This document shows, in pieces, positions 24,401 through 32,900 of a stretch of DNA of 64,000 nt (positions within the stretch are counted from its first letter, which is position 1; every line of letters begins with the position of its first letter). The notes under the pieces are model-generated. The model ran no database searches and was not told the origin of the DNA. It saw only the letters and a list, made by a program, of their open reading frames with translations. The stretch is from Haloferax marisrubri (GTDB lineage: Archaea; Halobacteriota; Halobacteria; Halobacteriales; Haloferacaceae): the NCBI RefSeq assembly GCF_001469875.2, contig NZ_LOPW02000004.1:186001-250000 (forward strand), written 5' to 3'. The translations under genes and the position numbers were made by a program.

Positions 24401-25354
24401 ATGTCCATGCGCGCGACCTTCCTCGGGACCGGCGGGGCCGTCCCCACCACGGCGCGTGCGCCGAGCGCGTTCCTCGTGAACCGCGACGGCGAGCGCCTGT
24501 TGTTCGATTGCGGGGAGGGCACCCAACGCCAGATGATGCGCTACGGGACCGGGTTCGGCGTCAGCCACCTGTTCGTCACCCACCTCCACGGCGACCACAT
24601 CCTCGGCATCCCCGGCCTGATTCAGACGCTCGACTTCAACGACCGCGACGCCTCGCTGGCCATCCACGGCCCGCCGGGGAGCAAGCGTCACCTCGAAAAG
24701 CTCGTCCACGCGGGCGGCTACCAGCCCGGCTTCCACGTCTCCGTCCACGAGGTCCGCCCCGGGAACGTCGCCTACCGCGCCGACGACTACGAGGTCCGCG
24801 CGTTCGACACCGAACACCGGACCGCCTCGGTCGGCTACGCCCTCGTCGAGGACGACCGCCCCGGCCGGTTCGACCGCGAGAAAGCCGAGGAACTCGGCGT
24901 CCCCGTCGGCCCGGCGTTCGGCCGCCTCCACGCCGGCGAGGACGTGGAACTCGACGACGGAACCGTCGTGCGCTCCGAGCAGGTCGTCGGCGACCCCCGA
25001 CCCGGGCGAACCGTCGTCTACACCGGCGACACCCGCCCGCTCGAATCGACCGTCGAGGTCGCCCGCGACGCCGACCTGCTCGTCCACGACGCGACGTTCA
25101 CCGACGAGGAGGCGGAGCGAGCGAAACAGACCGCGCACTCGACCGCCCGCGAGGCCGCCCGAATCGCCCGCGACGCCGACGTTCGGCGGTTCGCGCTGAC
25201 GCACATCTCCGCCCGGTACGCCGCCGACCCGAGCCCGCTTCTCGAACAGGCCCGCGAGGTCTACGACGGCGAGGCGTTCGTCGCCGAAGACGGCCAGAAA
25301 CTGGAGGTCCCGTACGCCGACAGCGACGGCGGCGGGGCCGAGACCGGCGAGTAG
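24401..25354 (+). CDS. rnz: Ribonuclease Z (tRNA 3' endonuclease)
   Basis: 317 residues. A metallo-beta-lactamase-fold zinc enzyme that removes 3' trailers from tRNA precursors. 'FLGTGGAVPTT' is the family start, 'THLHGDHILGIPGLIQT' is the HxHxDH zinc motif near 63, 'YTGDTRP' gives the bridging Asp, 'FALTHIS' gives the last His, and the 'exosite' region lies around 150-185. An ATG at 24407 is an alternative. Divergent from rfcC with about 130 nt between. Confidence 0.96.
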   Translation: MSMRATFLGTGGAVPTTARAPSAFLVNRDGERLLFDCGEGTQRQMMRYGTGFGVSHLFVTHLHGDHILGIPGLIQTLDFNDRDASLAIHGPPGSKRHLEKLVHAGGYQPGFHVSVHEVRPGNVAYRADDYEVRAFDTEHRTASVGYALVEDDRPGRFDREKAEELGVPVGPAFGRLHAGEDVELDDGTVVRSEQVVGDPRPGRTVVYTGDTRPLESTVEVARDADLLVHDATFTDEEAERAKQTAHSTAREAARIARDADVRRFALTHISARYAADPSPLLEQAREVYDGEAFVAEDGQKLEVPYADSDGGGAETGE

Positions 25355-25373
25355 CCGGACGGCGAAACGCGCG

Positions 25374-25379
25374 AAAAAA
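25374..25379 (-). terminator. Oligo-T terminator after the membrane zinc-ribbon gene
   Basis: Six T residues on the minus strand start 6 nt beyond the stop of the 25385-25729 gene, matching archaeal T-tract termination. Confidence 0.5.
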
Positions 25380-25384
25380 GAGAT

Positions 25385-25729
25385 TCAGTCGCAGTGGTCG
25401 TCGCAGACCGGGTTTTCACCGTCATCGAGAAGGACGACGGGGACCCCGAGGACGACCCACTCGCTGACGTAGCGCCGGCGCGTCGTCGCGGGCGACCCGC
25501 ACTCGACGCAGACGGCGTCGGCCGATTCGACGGCCGACTCGATGATTCTCGTCCGCGGACCGACGGTCGTCCGTGCGTACGCCGGCTGTTTTGAGAGGAG
25601 CACCACGAGCGCCGCGGCGACCGCGAGGCCGACGACCGGCAGGACGAACCGGCCGACGCCGGAGCGCGCGAGGACGCCGACGATGACGAGTAACACGACC
25701 GCGACGGCCAGTTCACGGAGGAGACGCAT
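25385..25729 (-). CDS. Membrane protein with C-terminal zinc-ribbon-like segment
   Basis: 114 residues: two hydrophobic helices at about 5-22 and 27-45, then a soluble part with 'CVECGSPATTRRRYVSEW' and 'CDDHCD' at the end. The two cysteine pairs could bind zinc in the cytosol. Separated by 8 nt from the prohibitin-like gene upstream and in the same direction, so very probably its operon partner. It does not resemble NfeD, the usual partner of SPFH proteins. Function unknown. Confidence 0.78.
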   Translation of the reverse strand: MRLLRELAVAVVLLVIVGVLARSGVGRFVLPVVGLAVAAALVVLLSKQPAYARTTVGPRTRIIESAVESADAVCVECGSPATTRRRYVSEWVVLGVPVVLLDDGENPVCDDHCD

Positions 25730-25737
25730 CGACGGCG

Positions 25738-26727
25738 TCAGTTGCTCGTCTCGTTTTCGGAGCCGGACGAGGACGACGACCTCGACGACGCCGAGGTAGT
25801 GTCCGACGACGAACCGGCGGACGAACTCGACGAGGACGAACTGTCGCTATCGAGCGACCGGACGAACTGCGGGTAGCCGCCGTCGCCGACCGGGATGTAG
25901 ACGGTGTCCGTCTCGTCGAGTTTCTCGATGTACTTCTGGGCCAGCACCTCGTCGGACAGCGACTCGGCGATGATGCGGTTGGCGTCGGCCTGCCCCTGTG
26001 CCTCGATGCGCTTGCGCTCGGCCTCCAGCTCCTCGACGGCGAGTTCGTCCTGCTTCTGCTGGCGGCGCTGTTCGGTGATTTCCTTCTGTTCGACCGCCTG
26101 CGCGTACTCGGCGGGGAGTTCGACGTTGCGGACCTGCACCGCTTCGAGGATGAGGCCGTCGTCGGCGAACTCCTCGGCGAGTTCACGCTCGGCGGCGGCC
26201 TTCAACTGGGTCTGGCCCTCGCCGGTGTAGATGACGGTGACGGGGAGCCGACCGGCCTCGGTCCGGAGCACGGAGCGAATCGACGGGCGAATCAGGCGCT
26301 CTTCGGCGGTGTCGAGCGTCCGGTAGTTGCGGTAGAACTCGACCGCCTGCGCGGCGTCGATGCGGTAGCGGACGGTCACGTCGATGTCCGTCCGGAGGCC
26401 GTCTTCGGTCAGGACGGTGATTGCGTCGTCGCCGCGCCTGTCGCCTTCGCTCGTCGACGACGACATCGTGTACGACTGCGGTCGCACAGACAGCGACGAG
26501 GTCGACTGCGAGACGGGATTGACGAAGTGCGCGCCGGGTTCGAAGACGGTGCCGGTGGTCGCGCCCCACTTCTTGACGACCTTGACGTTCCCCTCTTCGA
26601 CGGGTTCCCACGCGAGGAGCCCGGCGATGGGGGCGGCGATAAGGAGGAGGGCGACGACACCGATGAGGGCGATGCGCGTCAGCGACCGGGAGGTCACCGA
26701 CGGCGGGTCGGGGATATCAGAACTCAT
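25738..26727 (-). CDS. SPFH/prohibitin-family membrane protein
   Basis: 329 residues. One N-terminal helix (about 20-42), then an SPFH domain (about 45-225) with 'YRIDAAQAVEFYRNY' and 'ELAEEFADDGLILEAVQVRN'. A coiled coil rich in Lys/Glu/Gln follows (about 225-270). The C-terminus is a Ser-rich low-complexity tail (about 298-329). SPFH proteins form rings that organise membrane domains and regulate proteases such as FtsH/HtpX. The Ser-rich tail is unusual. ATG 26727 follows a GTG one codon upstream. Confidence 0.9.
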   Translation of the reverse strand: MSSDIPDPPSVTSRSLTRIALIGVVALLLIAAPIAGLLAWEPVEEGNVKVVKKWGATTGTVFEPGAHFVNPVSQSTSSLSVRPQSYTMSSSTSEGDRRGDDAITVLTEDGLRTDIDVTVRYRIDAAQAVEFYRNYRTLDTAEERLIRPSIRSVLRTEAGRLPVTVIYTGEGQTQLKAAAERELAEEFADDGLILEAVQVRNVELPAEYAQAVEQKEITEQRRQQKQDELAVEELEAERKRIEAQGQADANRIIAESLSDEVLAQKYIEKLDETDTVYIPVGDGGYPQFVRSLDSDSSSSSSSSAGSSSDTTSASSRSSSSSGSENETSN

Positions 26728-26806
26728 CACTCTGATTTCAAATAGCCGAGACTTGTTTGTTTCGTGTCAAACGTGGGTCGTGGCGGCGACTGTCGCCGGC
26801 GAGCAC

Positions 26807-26825
26807 CGACTCGGCGACCGAGTCG
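26807..26825. repeat. Inverted repeat CGACTCGG-CGA-CCGAGTCG
   Basis: Eight-bp perfect arms with a three-base loop, 48 nt before the DUF460 gene's TATA box, between it and the divergent prohibitin gene. Could be an operator or hairpin; no protein known. Confidence 0.35.
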
Positions 26826-26872
26826 CGCAAACGCGACACCCGACCGAGTCGGCACCCGCGACCGGCGTGGAG

Positions 26873-26879
26873 TATATAT
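26873..26879 (+). promoter_or_regulatory. TATA box deciding the GTG start of the DUF460 protein
   Basis: 'TATATAT' is centred 27 nt before GTG 26903, and no stop intervenes further upstream in that frame, so the promoter is what fixes the start. Confidence 0.65.
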
Positions 26880-26902
26880 CCGGCGCGACCCTAGTCGCCG
26901 TC

Positions 26903-28903
26903 GTGAACGACCGGACGAGTGCGCTCGACTCGGTCGTCTTCGGCGTCGACATCCAGAGCGGCGATATCCGCGGCGATTCGCCGTCGTACGCGCTGGTCGT
27001 GTTGGACACCCGAGACACCGAGTCAGACGAGGTCCGAATCGAACGAGACGTGGTCTCCTTCCGAAAGTTACGCCGACTCATCGAGCGCGACGAACCGCGC
27101 GTCGTCGCCACGGACAACATGTACGAGTTGGCGACCGACAAGGACGATTTAGTCCGCTTCCTGCGGTGGCTCCCCCACGGGACGCAGTTGGTGCAAGTGA
27201 CCGGTGCGGAGCGGCCGGAACCGCTCTCGCGGGTCGCCTCGCGTCACGGCGTCCCCTACGGCAAAGACCCGATGAAGGAGGCCGAGGCCGCGGCCCGGCT
27301 CGCCCTCGCCAACGTCGGCTACAAGGTCGCCGCCTTCGAGAACACGACGACCGTGAAGGTCTCTCGCGGCCGCTCGACCGGCAAGGGCGGGTGGAGTCAG
27401 GACCGCTACACGCGCCGCATCCACGGGTCGGTCAAACAGCAGTCCCGCGAGGTCGAATCCGCGCTGAAGGAGGCCAACCTCGACTACGAGCGGGACGTGA
27501 CCGAGAAGTACGGCGGCTACTCGCAGGCGCTGTTTACCGTCGAAGCGCGGCCCGAGGACATCCCCGTGTCCACCCATCGCTCGGGCGACACCCGCGTCGA
27601 AATCGAGCGCGAGCGCCGCGACGGCATCGAGTTCGAACCGCTCGTGAAGCGCCGCGACCGCGTCATCGTCGGCATCGACCCCGGCACGACCACCGCCGTC
27701 GCCGTCGTCGGCCTCGACGGGCGCGTCCTCGACGTGCACTCGACGCGCACCGCCGACACCGCCGCGGTCATCGAGTGGCTCATCGAGCGCGGGCGACCCA
27801 GTCTCGTCGCCGCCGACGTCCAGCCGATGCCCGAGACGGTCGAGAAGTTCCGCCGGAGCTTCGACGCCGCCGGGTGGGCCCCGCCGAGCGACATCCCCGT
27901 GGACGAGAAGCTCCACCGGACCCGCGACATCGACTACGACAACGACCACGAGCGCGACGCTCTCGCCGCGGCGCTGTTCGCCTTCGACGCCCACGAAGAC
28001 CAGTTCGAGCGCATCTCCCGGAAGGTGCCCGCCGACGTGGACAGAGAGGAGGTCATCGCCCGCGTCCTCGCCAGCGAGGAGTCGGTCGAGGCCGTCCTCC
28101 GCGAGATGGACGACGACCCCGACGACGGCGGCGACGACCCCGACGAGGAACCCCACGAGGAGCCCGAACTCACGCCCGAAGAACGCGAGATTCGGGAGTT
28201 GCGGTCGCGGGTCGAGCGCCTCGAATCGCACGTCGAAGACCTGAAATCGACCATCGAGGAGAAAGACGAGACCATCGAGGAGTACAAAGAGGAACTGTCC
28301 GACGCCCGCCGCGAGGAGCGCCGCGAGGCCCGCGAGCGCCGCGAGGTCACCCGGCTGGAACGCGAGAACGGCCGGTTAGAGCGGAAAGTCGAATCGCTCG
28401 AATCCGACAAGGCGGAACTCGCAGACAAGCTCGACCAACTGAAGTCGCTGTGGAAGCTCGACCACTCGAACTTCGCGGACGTGAACACCGACGGGAGTCT
28501 CGTGCCCGTCAAAATCGTCGAGCAGTTCACCAACGGCGCGCTCGACCACACCGTCGAGGAGTACGGTATCGCCGCGGGCGACGTGGTCTACCTCCGCGAC
28601 GCCAGCGGGGCCGGGCGGACGACCGCCGAACGACTCGCCGAGTTCGACCCGCGGGTCGTCCTCCGATCGGGCAACCTCTCGGAAGTCGCCGACGAGGTGC
28701 TGTTCGAAGCCGAGATTCCGGTCGCGCCCGCCGACGGCGTGACGATTCAGGAGATAGACGAACTCGCCGTGGCGAAGGAGTCCGAAGTCGAAGCCGCCAT
28801 CGGCGACTGGGAGGACCGCGCCGAGGAGCGACAGAAGGAACAGCAAAAGGAGATGGTGGACCAGATTATCTCCGAACACCGCGCCGAGAACCGGCGCGGA
28901 TAG
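26903..28903 (+). CDS. DUF460 protein: RNase H/RuvC-like domain with coiled coil
   Basis: 666 residues. A first alpha/beta domain starts 'VVFGVDIQSGDIRG' and another at about 253 ('RVIVGIDPGTTTAVAVVGLD') has the RuvC/RNase H opening strand with its Asp. 'DNDHERDALAAALFAFDAH' (about 348-366) is the family's D-x-x-H-x-x-D-A ending. An acidic linker and long coiled coil (about 425-530) follow, then a C-terminal domain. The family is archaeal, with unknown function, but the fold suggests nucleic acid cleavage or binding. GTG start is fixed by the TATA box. Confidence 0.9.
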   Translation: MNDRTSALDSVVFGVDIQSGDIRGDSPSYALVVLDTRDTESDEVRIERDVVSFRKLRRLIERDEPRVVATDNMYELATDKDDLVRFLRWLPHGTQLVQVTGAERPEPLSRVASRHGVPYGKDPMKEAEAAARLALANVGYKVAAFENTTTVKVSRGRSTGKGGWSQDRYTRRIHGSVKQQSREVESALKEANLDYERDVTEKYGGYSQALFTVEARPEDIPVSTHRSGDTRVEIERERRDGIEFEPLVKRRDRVIVGIDPGTTTAVAVVGLDGRVLDVHSTRTADTAAVIEWLIERGRPSLVAADVQPMPETVEKFRRSFDAAGWAPPSDIPVDEKLHRTRDIDYDNDHERDALAAALFAFDAHEDQFERISRKVPADVDREEVIARVLASEESVEAVLREMDDDPDDGGDDPDEEPHEEPELTPEEREIRELRSRVERLESHVEDLKSTIEEKDETIEEYKEELSDARREERREARERREVTRLERENGRLERKVESLESDKAELADKLDQLKSLWKLDHSNFADVNTDGSLVPVKIVEQFTNGALDHTVEEYGIAAGDVVYLRDASGAGRTTAERLAEFDPRVVLRSGNLSEVADEVLFEAEIPVAPADGVTIQEIDELAVAKESEVEAAIGDWEDRAEERQKEQQKEMVDQIISEHRAENRRG

Positions 28904-28918
28904 CGTCGAGTCGGGTTT

Positions 28919-29227
28919 TCAGTCGGTCGCGTCGTGGCCGACGACGACGACCGCAACGAAGTACAGCGCCGCGCCGACGAGCGGCAGGAAGAAGGCGAGG
29001 ACGGCCCAGAACGTCGCGTTTCGGCCCTTGAACGTCGCGTCCTTGTGGACTCGATAGGGGAGGTAGACGTGGGCCCCGAGGAAGTAGACGGCGAAGCCGA
29101 GGATGTACGGGAGGAGGTCGCCGCCGCGGACCGACGCCCACATGACCGCGAGCAGGCCGAAGACGACGAGGATGAGCGCGGCGAAGATGATAACTGGCGC
29201 ACGCGTCGTGTTTCCTGAGTCGGACAT
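28919..29227 (-). CDS. Three-TM small membrane protein
   Basis: 102 residues with hydrophobic segments about 10-30, 38-52 and 70-95, joined by 'LPYRVHKDATFKGRNAT'. The layout is like a small phospholipase D-nuclease N-terminal/PLDc_N-type protein but the motif is not convincing. ATG 29227 is used; a GTG one codon upstream is possible. Convergent with the DUF460 gene. Confidence 0.72.
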   Translation of the reverse strand: MSDSGNTTRAPVIIFAALILVVFGLLAVMWASVRGGDLLPYILGFAVYFLGAHVYLPYRVHKDATFKGRNATFWAVLAFFLPLVGAALYFVAVVVVGHDATD

Positions 29228-29310
29228 CACCCGGAGTTAGGACCGGTGCGTGTTGTCCGTTTCGCCCGCGCGCGGTGGGACGCAAGCGTCTACAGATAGG
29301 CACGGCGAGT

Positions 29311-29333
29311 GCCTCGGGGCTTGACCCCGAGGC
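29311..29333. repeat. Hairpin GCCTCGGGG-CTTGA-CCCCGAGGC, IS200/IS605-like end
   Basis: A 9-bp perfect inverted repeat with a 5-nt loop, followed by GGTTCAC, lies 57 nt upstream of tyrS. From memory, very similar hairpins followed by TTCAC form the right ends of IS200/IS605 (TnpB-type) elements in haloarchaea, so this may be a solitary remnant. No transposase is present. It could also be a terminator or regulatory hairpin. Confidence 0.4.
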
Positions 29334-29389
29334 GGTTCACGATAATCCCTATCAGAAGTCATATGCCACGTCCCCGACACCGGACACGT

Positions 29390-30376
29390 ATGGACGCATA
29401 CGACCTGATCACTCGGAACGCCTCCGAAGTGGTCACGGAGGACGAAGTGCGCGCGCTGGCCGACGACCCCGAGGGCAAGCGAGCGTACGTGGGCTACGAG
29501 CCCTCCGGCGTCCTCCACATCGGTCACATGCTCACCGCCAACAAGCTCATCGACCTCCAAGAGGCGGGCTTCGAGGTAGTCGTGCTTCTGGCCGACGTAC
29601 ACGCCTACCTCAACGGCAAGGGCACCTTCGAGGAGATTCGCGAGACGGCCGAGCGGATGAAAGCGCAGTTCATCGCCTACGGTCTCGACGAGAGCCAGAC
29701 GGAGTTCATCCTCGGCTCGGAGTACCAGCTCGACGAGAGCTACGTCCTCGACCTGCACGCGCTCGAACTGGAGACGACGCTCTCGCGCGCCGAGCGCGCC
29801 ATGGCCGAAATCAAGAGCGGCGACGGCGTCACCGTCGCGCAGGCGGTCTACCCGATTATGCAGGCGCTCGACATCGTCTACCTCGACGTGGACCTCGCCA
29901 TCGGCGGGATGGAACAGCGCAAGGTCCACATGCTCGCCCGCGACACGCTCCCGAGCATCGGCGAGGAGTCGCCGACCTGCATGCACACGCCGCTCATCGC
30001 GGACCTCGGGACGGGCATCGGCAAGATGTCCTCCTCCGAGGGCGTCACCATCTCGATGGAGGACACCACCGAGGACATTGAAGACAAGGTCAACGGCGCG
30101 TTCTGCCCGCCGACGGCCGACCCCGACCCGACCGAGGAGGGCGACGAGCGCGAGAACCCCGTCCTCCAAATCTTCGAGTACCACGTCTTCCCGCGCTTCG
30201 AGCGGGTCGTCGTCGAGCGCCCCGAACAGTACGGCGGGAACCTCGACTACGACGACTACGAGACGCTGGAGGCCGACCTCGAATCCGGCGAACTCCACCC
30301 GGCCGACGCGAAGGGCGCGCTCGCGGACTACCTCGACGAACTCATCGCACCGGGTCGCGCGAAGATAGCGGAGTAA
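29390..30376 (+). CDS. tyrS: Tyrosyl-tRNA synthetase
   Basis: 328 residues, class I synthetase of the archaeal/eukaryotic short type. Charges tRNA-Tyr. The HIGH motif appears as 'EPSGVLHIGHMLTANKLIDL' near residue 40, the Tyr-binding region as 'AVYPIMQALDIVYLDVDLAI', and the KMSKS motif as 'GIGKMSSSEGVTISM' around 205. No separate anticodon S4 domain, as expected for archaea. The ATG at 29390 is supported by homology and the weak AT-rich element near 29360. The hairpin at 29311-29333 lies in front of it. Confidence 0.96.
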   Translation: MDAYDLITRNASEVVTEDEVRALADDPEGKRAYVGYEPSGVLHIGHMLTANKLIDLQEAGFEVVVLLADVHAYLNGKGTFEEIRETAERMKAQFIAYGLDESQTEFILGSEYQLDESYVLDLHALELETTLSRAERAMAEIKSGDGVTVAQAVYPIMQALDIVYLDVDLAIGGMEQRKVHMLARDTLPSIGEESPTCMHTPLIADLGTGIGKMSSSEGVTISMEDTTEDIEDKVNGAFCPPTADPDPTEEGDERENPVLQIFEYHVFPRFERVVVERPEQYGGNLDYDDYETLEADLESGELHPADAKGALADYLDELIAPGRAKIAE

Positions 30377-30448
30377 CGGCCGCGCTGCATCGACCCGTCG
30401 CTCGCCGCCGCCCAAACCAATAGGGGCCCGCCGAACCGACGAGTCGGT

Positions 30449-31261
30449 ATGCCCCGCTCTTCCGACGTTCTCGTTCATCGAAGCCGCACTATCGCCGACC
30501 GCGAGGAGCGCACGCTGACCGCTGACGTGTACTGCCCCGACTCCCCGCCGACCGGGACGGGCGACTCGGCCGGGACGAGCGAAGTGGCCCGCCCCCTCGT
30601 CGTCTTCGTCTACGGCGGTGCGTGGGAGACCGGTTCGACCGGCCAGTTCGCCCGCTGGGCGCTCGACGCCGTCGAGGAGGGATTCGTCGCGGCCGAGGTG
30701 TCGTACCGACTCGGACACGAAGCGCCGTTTCCCGCGCAAATCGAAGACGTGTGCGAAGGTATCGACTGGCTGATCGACCGCGCCGACGAGTTCGGCATCG
30801 ATTCCGATGCCGTCACCGTCGTCGGTCACTCCGCGGGGGCGCACCTCGCGTTGCTGGCGGCGCTTTCGGACGACGAGTTCGGGCGGCGGACCGACATCGA
30901 CGCCGCGGTCGGGGTCTCCGGCGTCTACGACCTCCGAGCCGACGACCACGAGCGCGCCGGCGAGTCGCTGCCGCTGTTCGATGGCCGGCCGTCGGCCGCC
31001 GAGTTGCGCCGGTGTTCACCGATTACCTACGTGGATGACGACGCCGACGCCGACGCGCCGCCGACGCTGTTGCTCCACGGGAGCGAGGACTCGGTCGTCG
31101 CACCGGGCCAGAGCGCCCGGTTGGCGGACGCGCTCGAAGCGGCCGGAAACGAAGTCGAGTACGACGCCGTCGCCGCGGCCGACCACGTCTTCTTGCACTC
31201 GTCGTACCACTATCCCGCGGTGCGAAAACAGGTGTTCTCGTTCCTCCGTGAAGCGCTGTGA
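30449..31261 (+). CDS. Alpha/beta hydrolase, esterase/lipase type
   Basis: 270 residues. The nucleophile elbow 'TVVGHSAGAHLALLAAL' holds Ser at about 130. 'VVFVYGGAWETGSTGQF' (HGG(A)W-type oxyanion region with Y for H) is near 52. 'LLLHGSEDSVVAPGQS' provides the Asp and 'AADHVFLHSSY' the His. This fits the HSL/BD-FAE carboxylesterase group that hydrolyses small esters or N-formyl compounds; real substrate unknown. Cytosolic (no signal). A stand-alone gene after tyrS. Confidence 0.9.
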   Translation: MPRSSDVLVHRSRTIADREERTLTADVYCPDSPPTGTGDSAGTSEVARPLVVFVYGGAWETGSTGQFARWALDAVEEGFVAAEVSYRLGHEAPFPAQIEDVCEGIDWLIDRADEFGIDSDAVTVVGHSAGAHLALLAALSDDEFGRRTDIDAAVGVSGVYDLRADDHERAGESLPLFDGRPSAAELRRCSPITYVDDDADADAPPTLLLHGSEDSVVAPGQSARLADALEAAGNEVEYDAVAAADHVFLHSSYHYPAVRKQVFSFLREAL

Positions 31262-31282
31262 GACAGGGGATATCGGCGGCTC

Positions 31283-31462
31283 TCAGGCCATGCCGAACAT
31301 CTTCATGACGCCCTCGGCGAGGCCGCTGGCGACGAGCCCGAGACCGGCGACGACGAACGCGAGCCCCGCCGCGACGACGGGGGCCTGATAGGCGACGATA
31401 CCGATACCCAAGAGCAGCGAGACGACGCCGGCGATACCCTTCGTGCCGAGTTTGTCGAGCAT
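31283..31462 (-). CDS. Small two-TM membrane protein (59 aa)
   Basis: 59 residues: '[20 protein letters not shown]' starts an almost continuous hydrophobic region with two helices (about 9-25 and 28-48) ending in '[11 protein letters not shown]'. ATG 31462 is used. Function unknown; its start region is divergent from the aIF1A gene and its end is convergent with the esterase gene. Confidence 0.7.
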   Translation of the reverse strand: MLDKLGTKGIAGVVSLLLGIGIVAYQAPVVAAGLAFVVAGLGLVASGLAEGVMKMFGMA

Positions 31463-31536
31463 ACGACGACGGCGGGTCGGGAGCGCCCTAAACGCGTCGT
31501 TCCGTCCGACGCTTCCTACCGGTCGAACGTCGGCGG

Positions 31537-31543
31537 ATTTAAC
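31537..31543 (+). promoter_or_regulatory. TATA box of the aIF1A gene
   Basis: 'ATTTAAC' is centred 28 nt before the ATG at 31568. Confidence 0.6.
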
Positions 31544-31567
31544 CATGCCCACGTCGAACGCTCGCGC

Positions 31568-31858
31568 ATGAGCGACGACGAGAACGAGAGCCGCCGAGAC
31601 CTTCGAATGCCGAACGACGACGAAGTGTTCGCCGTCGTGACGAACATGCTCGGGGCCAATCGTATTCGCGTCCGCTGTGCCGACGGCGTCGAGCGGACCG
31701 CTCGCATTCCCGGACGGATGCAGAAGCGAATCTGGATTCGAGAGGACGACGTGGTGCTCGTCGAACCGTGGGACTGGCAGGACGAGAAGGCCGACGTGAG
31801 CTGGCGCTACGAGAAGTCCGAGGCCGACCAGCTCCGCCGCGAAGGCCACATCCAGTAA
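31568..31858 (+). CDS. eif1a: Translation initiation factor aIF1A
   Basis: 96 residues, OB-fold factor that binds the A-site of the small subunit and aids start codon selection. '[20 protein letters not shown]' and '[20 protein letters not shown]' are the signature halves of the S1-like OB fold, followed by '[17 protein letters not shown]', typical of aIF1A. Highly conserved in length. The RIO1 kinase gene follows downstream in the same direction. Confidence 0.97.
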   Translation: MSDDENESRRDLRMPNDDEVFAVVTNMLGANRIRVRCADGVERTARIPGRMQKRIWIREDDVVLVEPWDWQDEKADVSWRYEKSEADQLRREGHIQ

Positions 31859-31946
31859 CGCGTTCGAGACAGCGCGACCGTTCGCCGAGTGACACCGAAG
31901 CCGGAGCCTGTGCCCTTTTCATCTCGCCTCTCGTAGCCCTAGTCCA

Positions 31947-32807
31947 ATGACTGACGAGTTCGGCATGGTCGAACCCCAGGAGGGCGAGGCGTTCGGCGAC
32001 GAGTGGGAGGAGATAGACGTCTCCGACGACGAGGCGGACCGCATCGCGCGCCGCAAGGACCGCGACTTCGACGAGTTCCGGATGCGGTTGAAGGACGCCG
32101 ACCAGTTCAAAGTCGAGCAGTCGGTGTTCGACGACGCGACCTTCGCCGCCATCTACAAACTCGTCCAAGACGGGTACATCGACGCGTTCGGCGGGCCGAT
32201 TTCGACCGGAAAGGAGGCCAACGTCTTCGAGGCGCTCGGCGGCGACGACTCGGACGTGGCGGTCAAGATATACCGCATCAACGCCTCCGACTTCCGGCAC
32301 ATGCGCGACTACCTCGAAGGCGACCCGCGCTTCGAGAACATCGGCCACGACAAGGGGCAGGTCGTCCGCGCGTGGGTCAGAAAGGAGTTCGCCAACCTCG
32401 AACGCGCCCAGCGCGCCGGCGTGCGCGTACCGAAGCCCATCGCGGTCCAGCGGAACGTCCTCGTCATGGAACTCGTCGGCGTCGTGGACGACCGAGCGCG
32501 ACGGCTCTCGGAAGTGCGCGTCGAGAACCCCCAGACCGCCTACGAGGTGGTCCGCGAGTACATGCGGCGACTCCACCGCGCCGGCCTCGTCCACGGCGAC
32601 CTCTCGGAGTACAACCTCATCATCCACGAGGGCGAACTCGTCGTCATCGACCTCGGACAGGCCGTCACGGTCCACCACCCCAACGCCGAGGAGTTCCTCC
32701 GGCGGGACTGCCGCAACGTGGCCAACTTCTTCCGCCGGCAGGGCGCTGACGCCGACGGCGACTCGCTGTACGAGTTCGTCACGGCCGACGAGGACGAAGA
32801 CGAGTAG
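31947..32807 (+). CDS. rio1: Serine/threonine kinase RIO1
   Basis: 286 residues. Atypical kinase involved in small ribosomal subunit maturation. 'PISTGKEANVFEALGG' is the ATP-binding loop and 'AVKIYRI' carries the Lys. 'GLVHGDLSEYNLIIHEGELV' gives the catalytic D (HGDLSxYN) and 'VVIDLGQAV' the metal-binding D. The N-terminal 'SVFDDATFAAIYKLVQDGYI' is the RIO1 N-terminal helix region. Clustered with aIF1A and the KH-domain ribosome factor, a known archaeal neighbourhood. TATA-like 'CTTTTCAT' about 30 nt upstream. Confidence 0.96.
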   Translation: MTDEFGMVEPQEGEAFGDEWEEIDVSDDEADRIARRKDRDFDEFRMRLKDADQFKVEQSVFDDATFAAIYKLVQDGYIDAFGGPISTGKEANVFEALGGDDSDVAVKIYRINASDFRHMRDYLEGDPRFENIGHDKGQVVRAWVRKEFANLERAQRAGVRVPKPIAVQRNVLVMELVGVVDDRARRLSEVRVENPQTAYEVVREYMRRLHRAGLVHGDLSEYNLIIHEGELVVIDLGQAVTVHHPNAEEFLRRDCRNVANFFRRQGADADGDSLYEFVTADEDEDE

Positions 32808-32870
32808 AAACACAGACCCGCCGCGAGACGGGTGTGCGACCGAGACACGCGGCGACCCGCCGAGCGAACG

Positions 32871-32877
32871 CTTAAAC
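32871..32877 (+). promoter_or_regulatory. TATA box of the KH-domain gene
   Basis: 'CTTAAAC' is centred 27 nt before ATG 32901, which fixes that start. Confidence 0.6.
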
Positions 32878-32900
32878 CACTCCGACGGGTATCGGGTGAT

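Noticed and set aside
22927-25467. 846-codon plus-strand frame
   Set aside because: Runs antisense through rfcC and asd and out of frame through rnz, with low-complexity Arg/Pro repeats; no domain and real genes explain the region.
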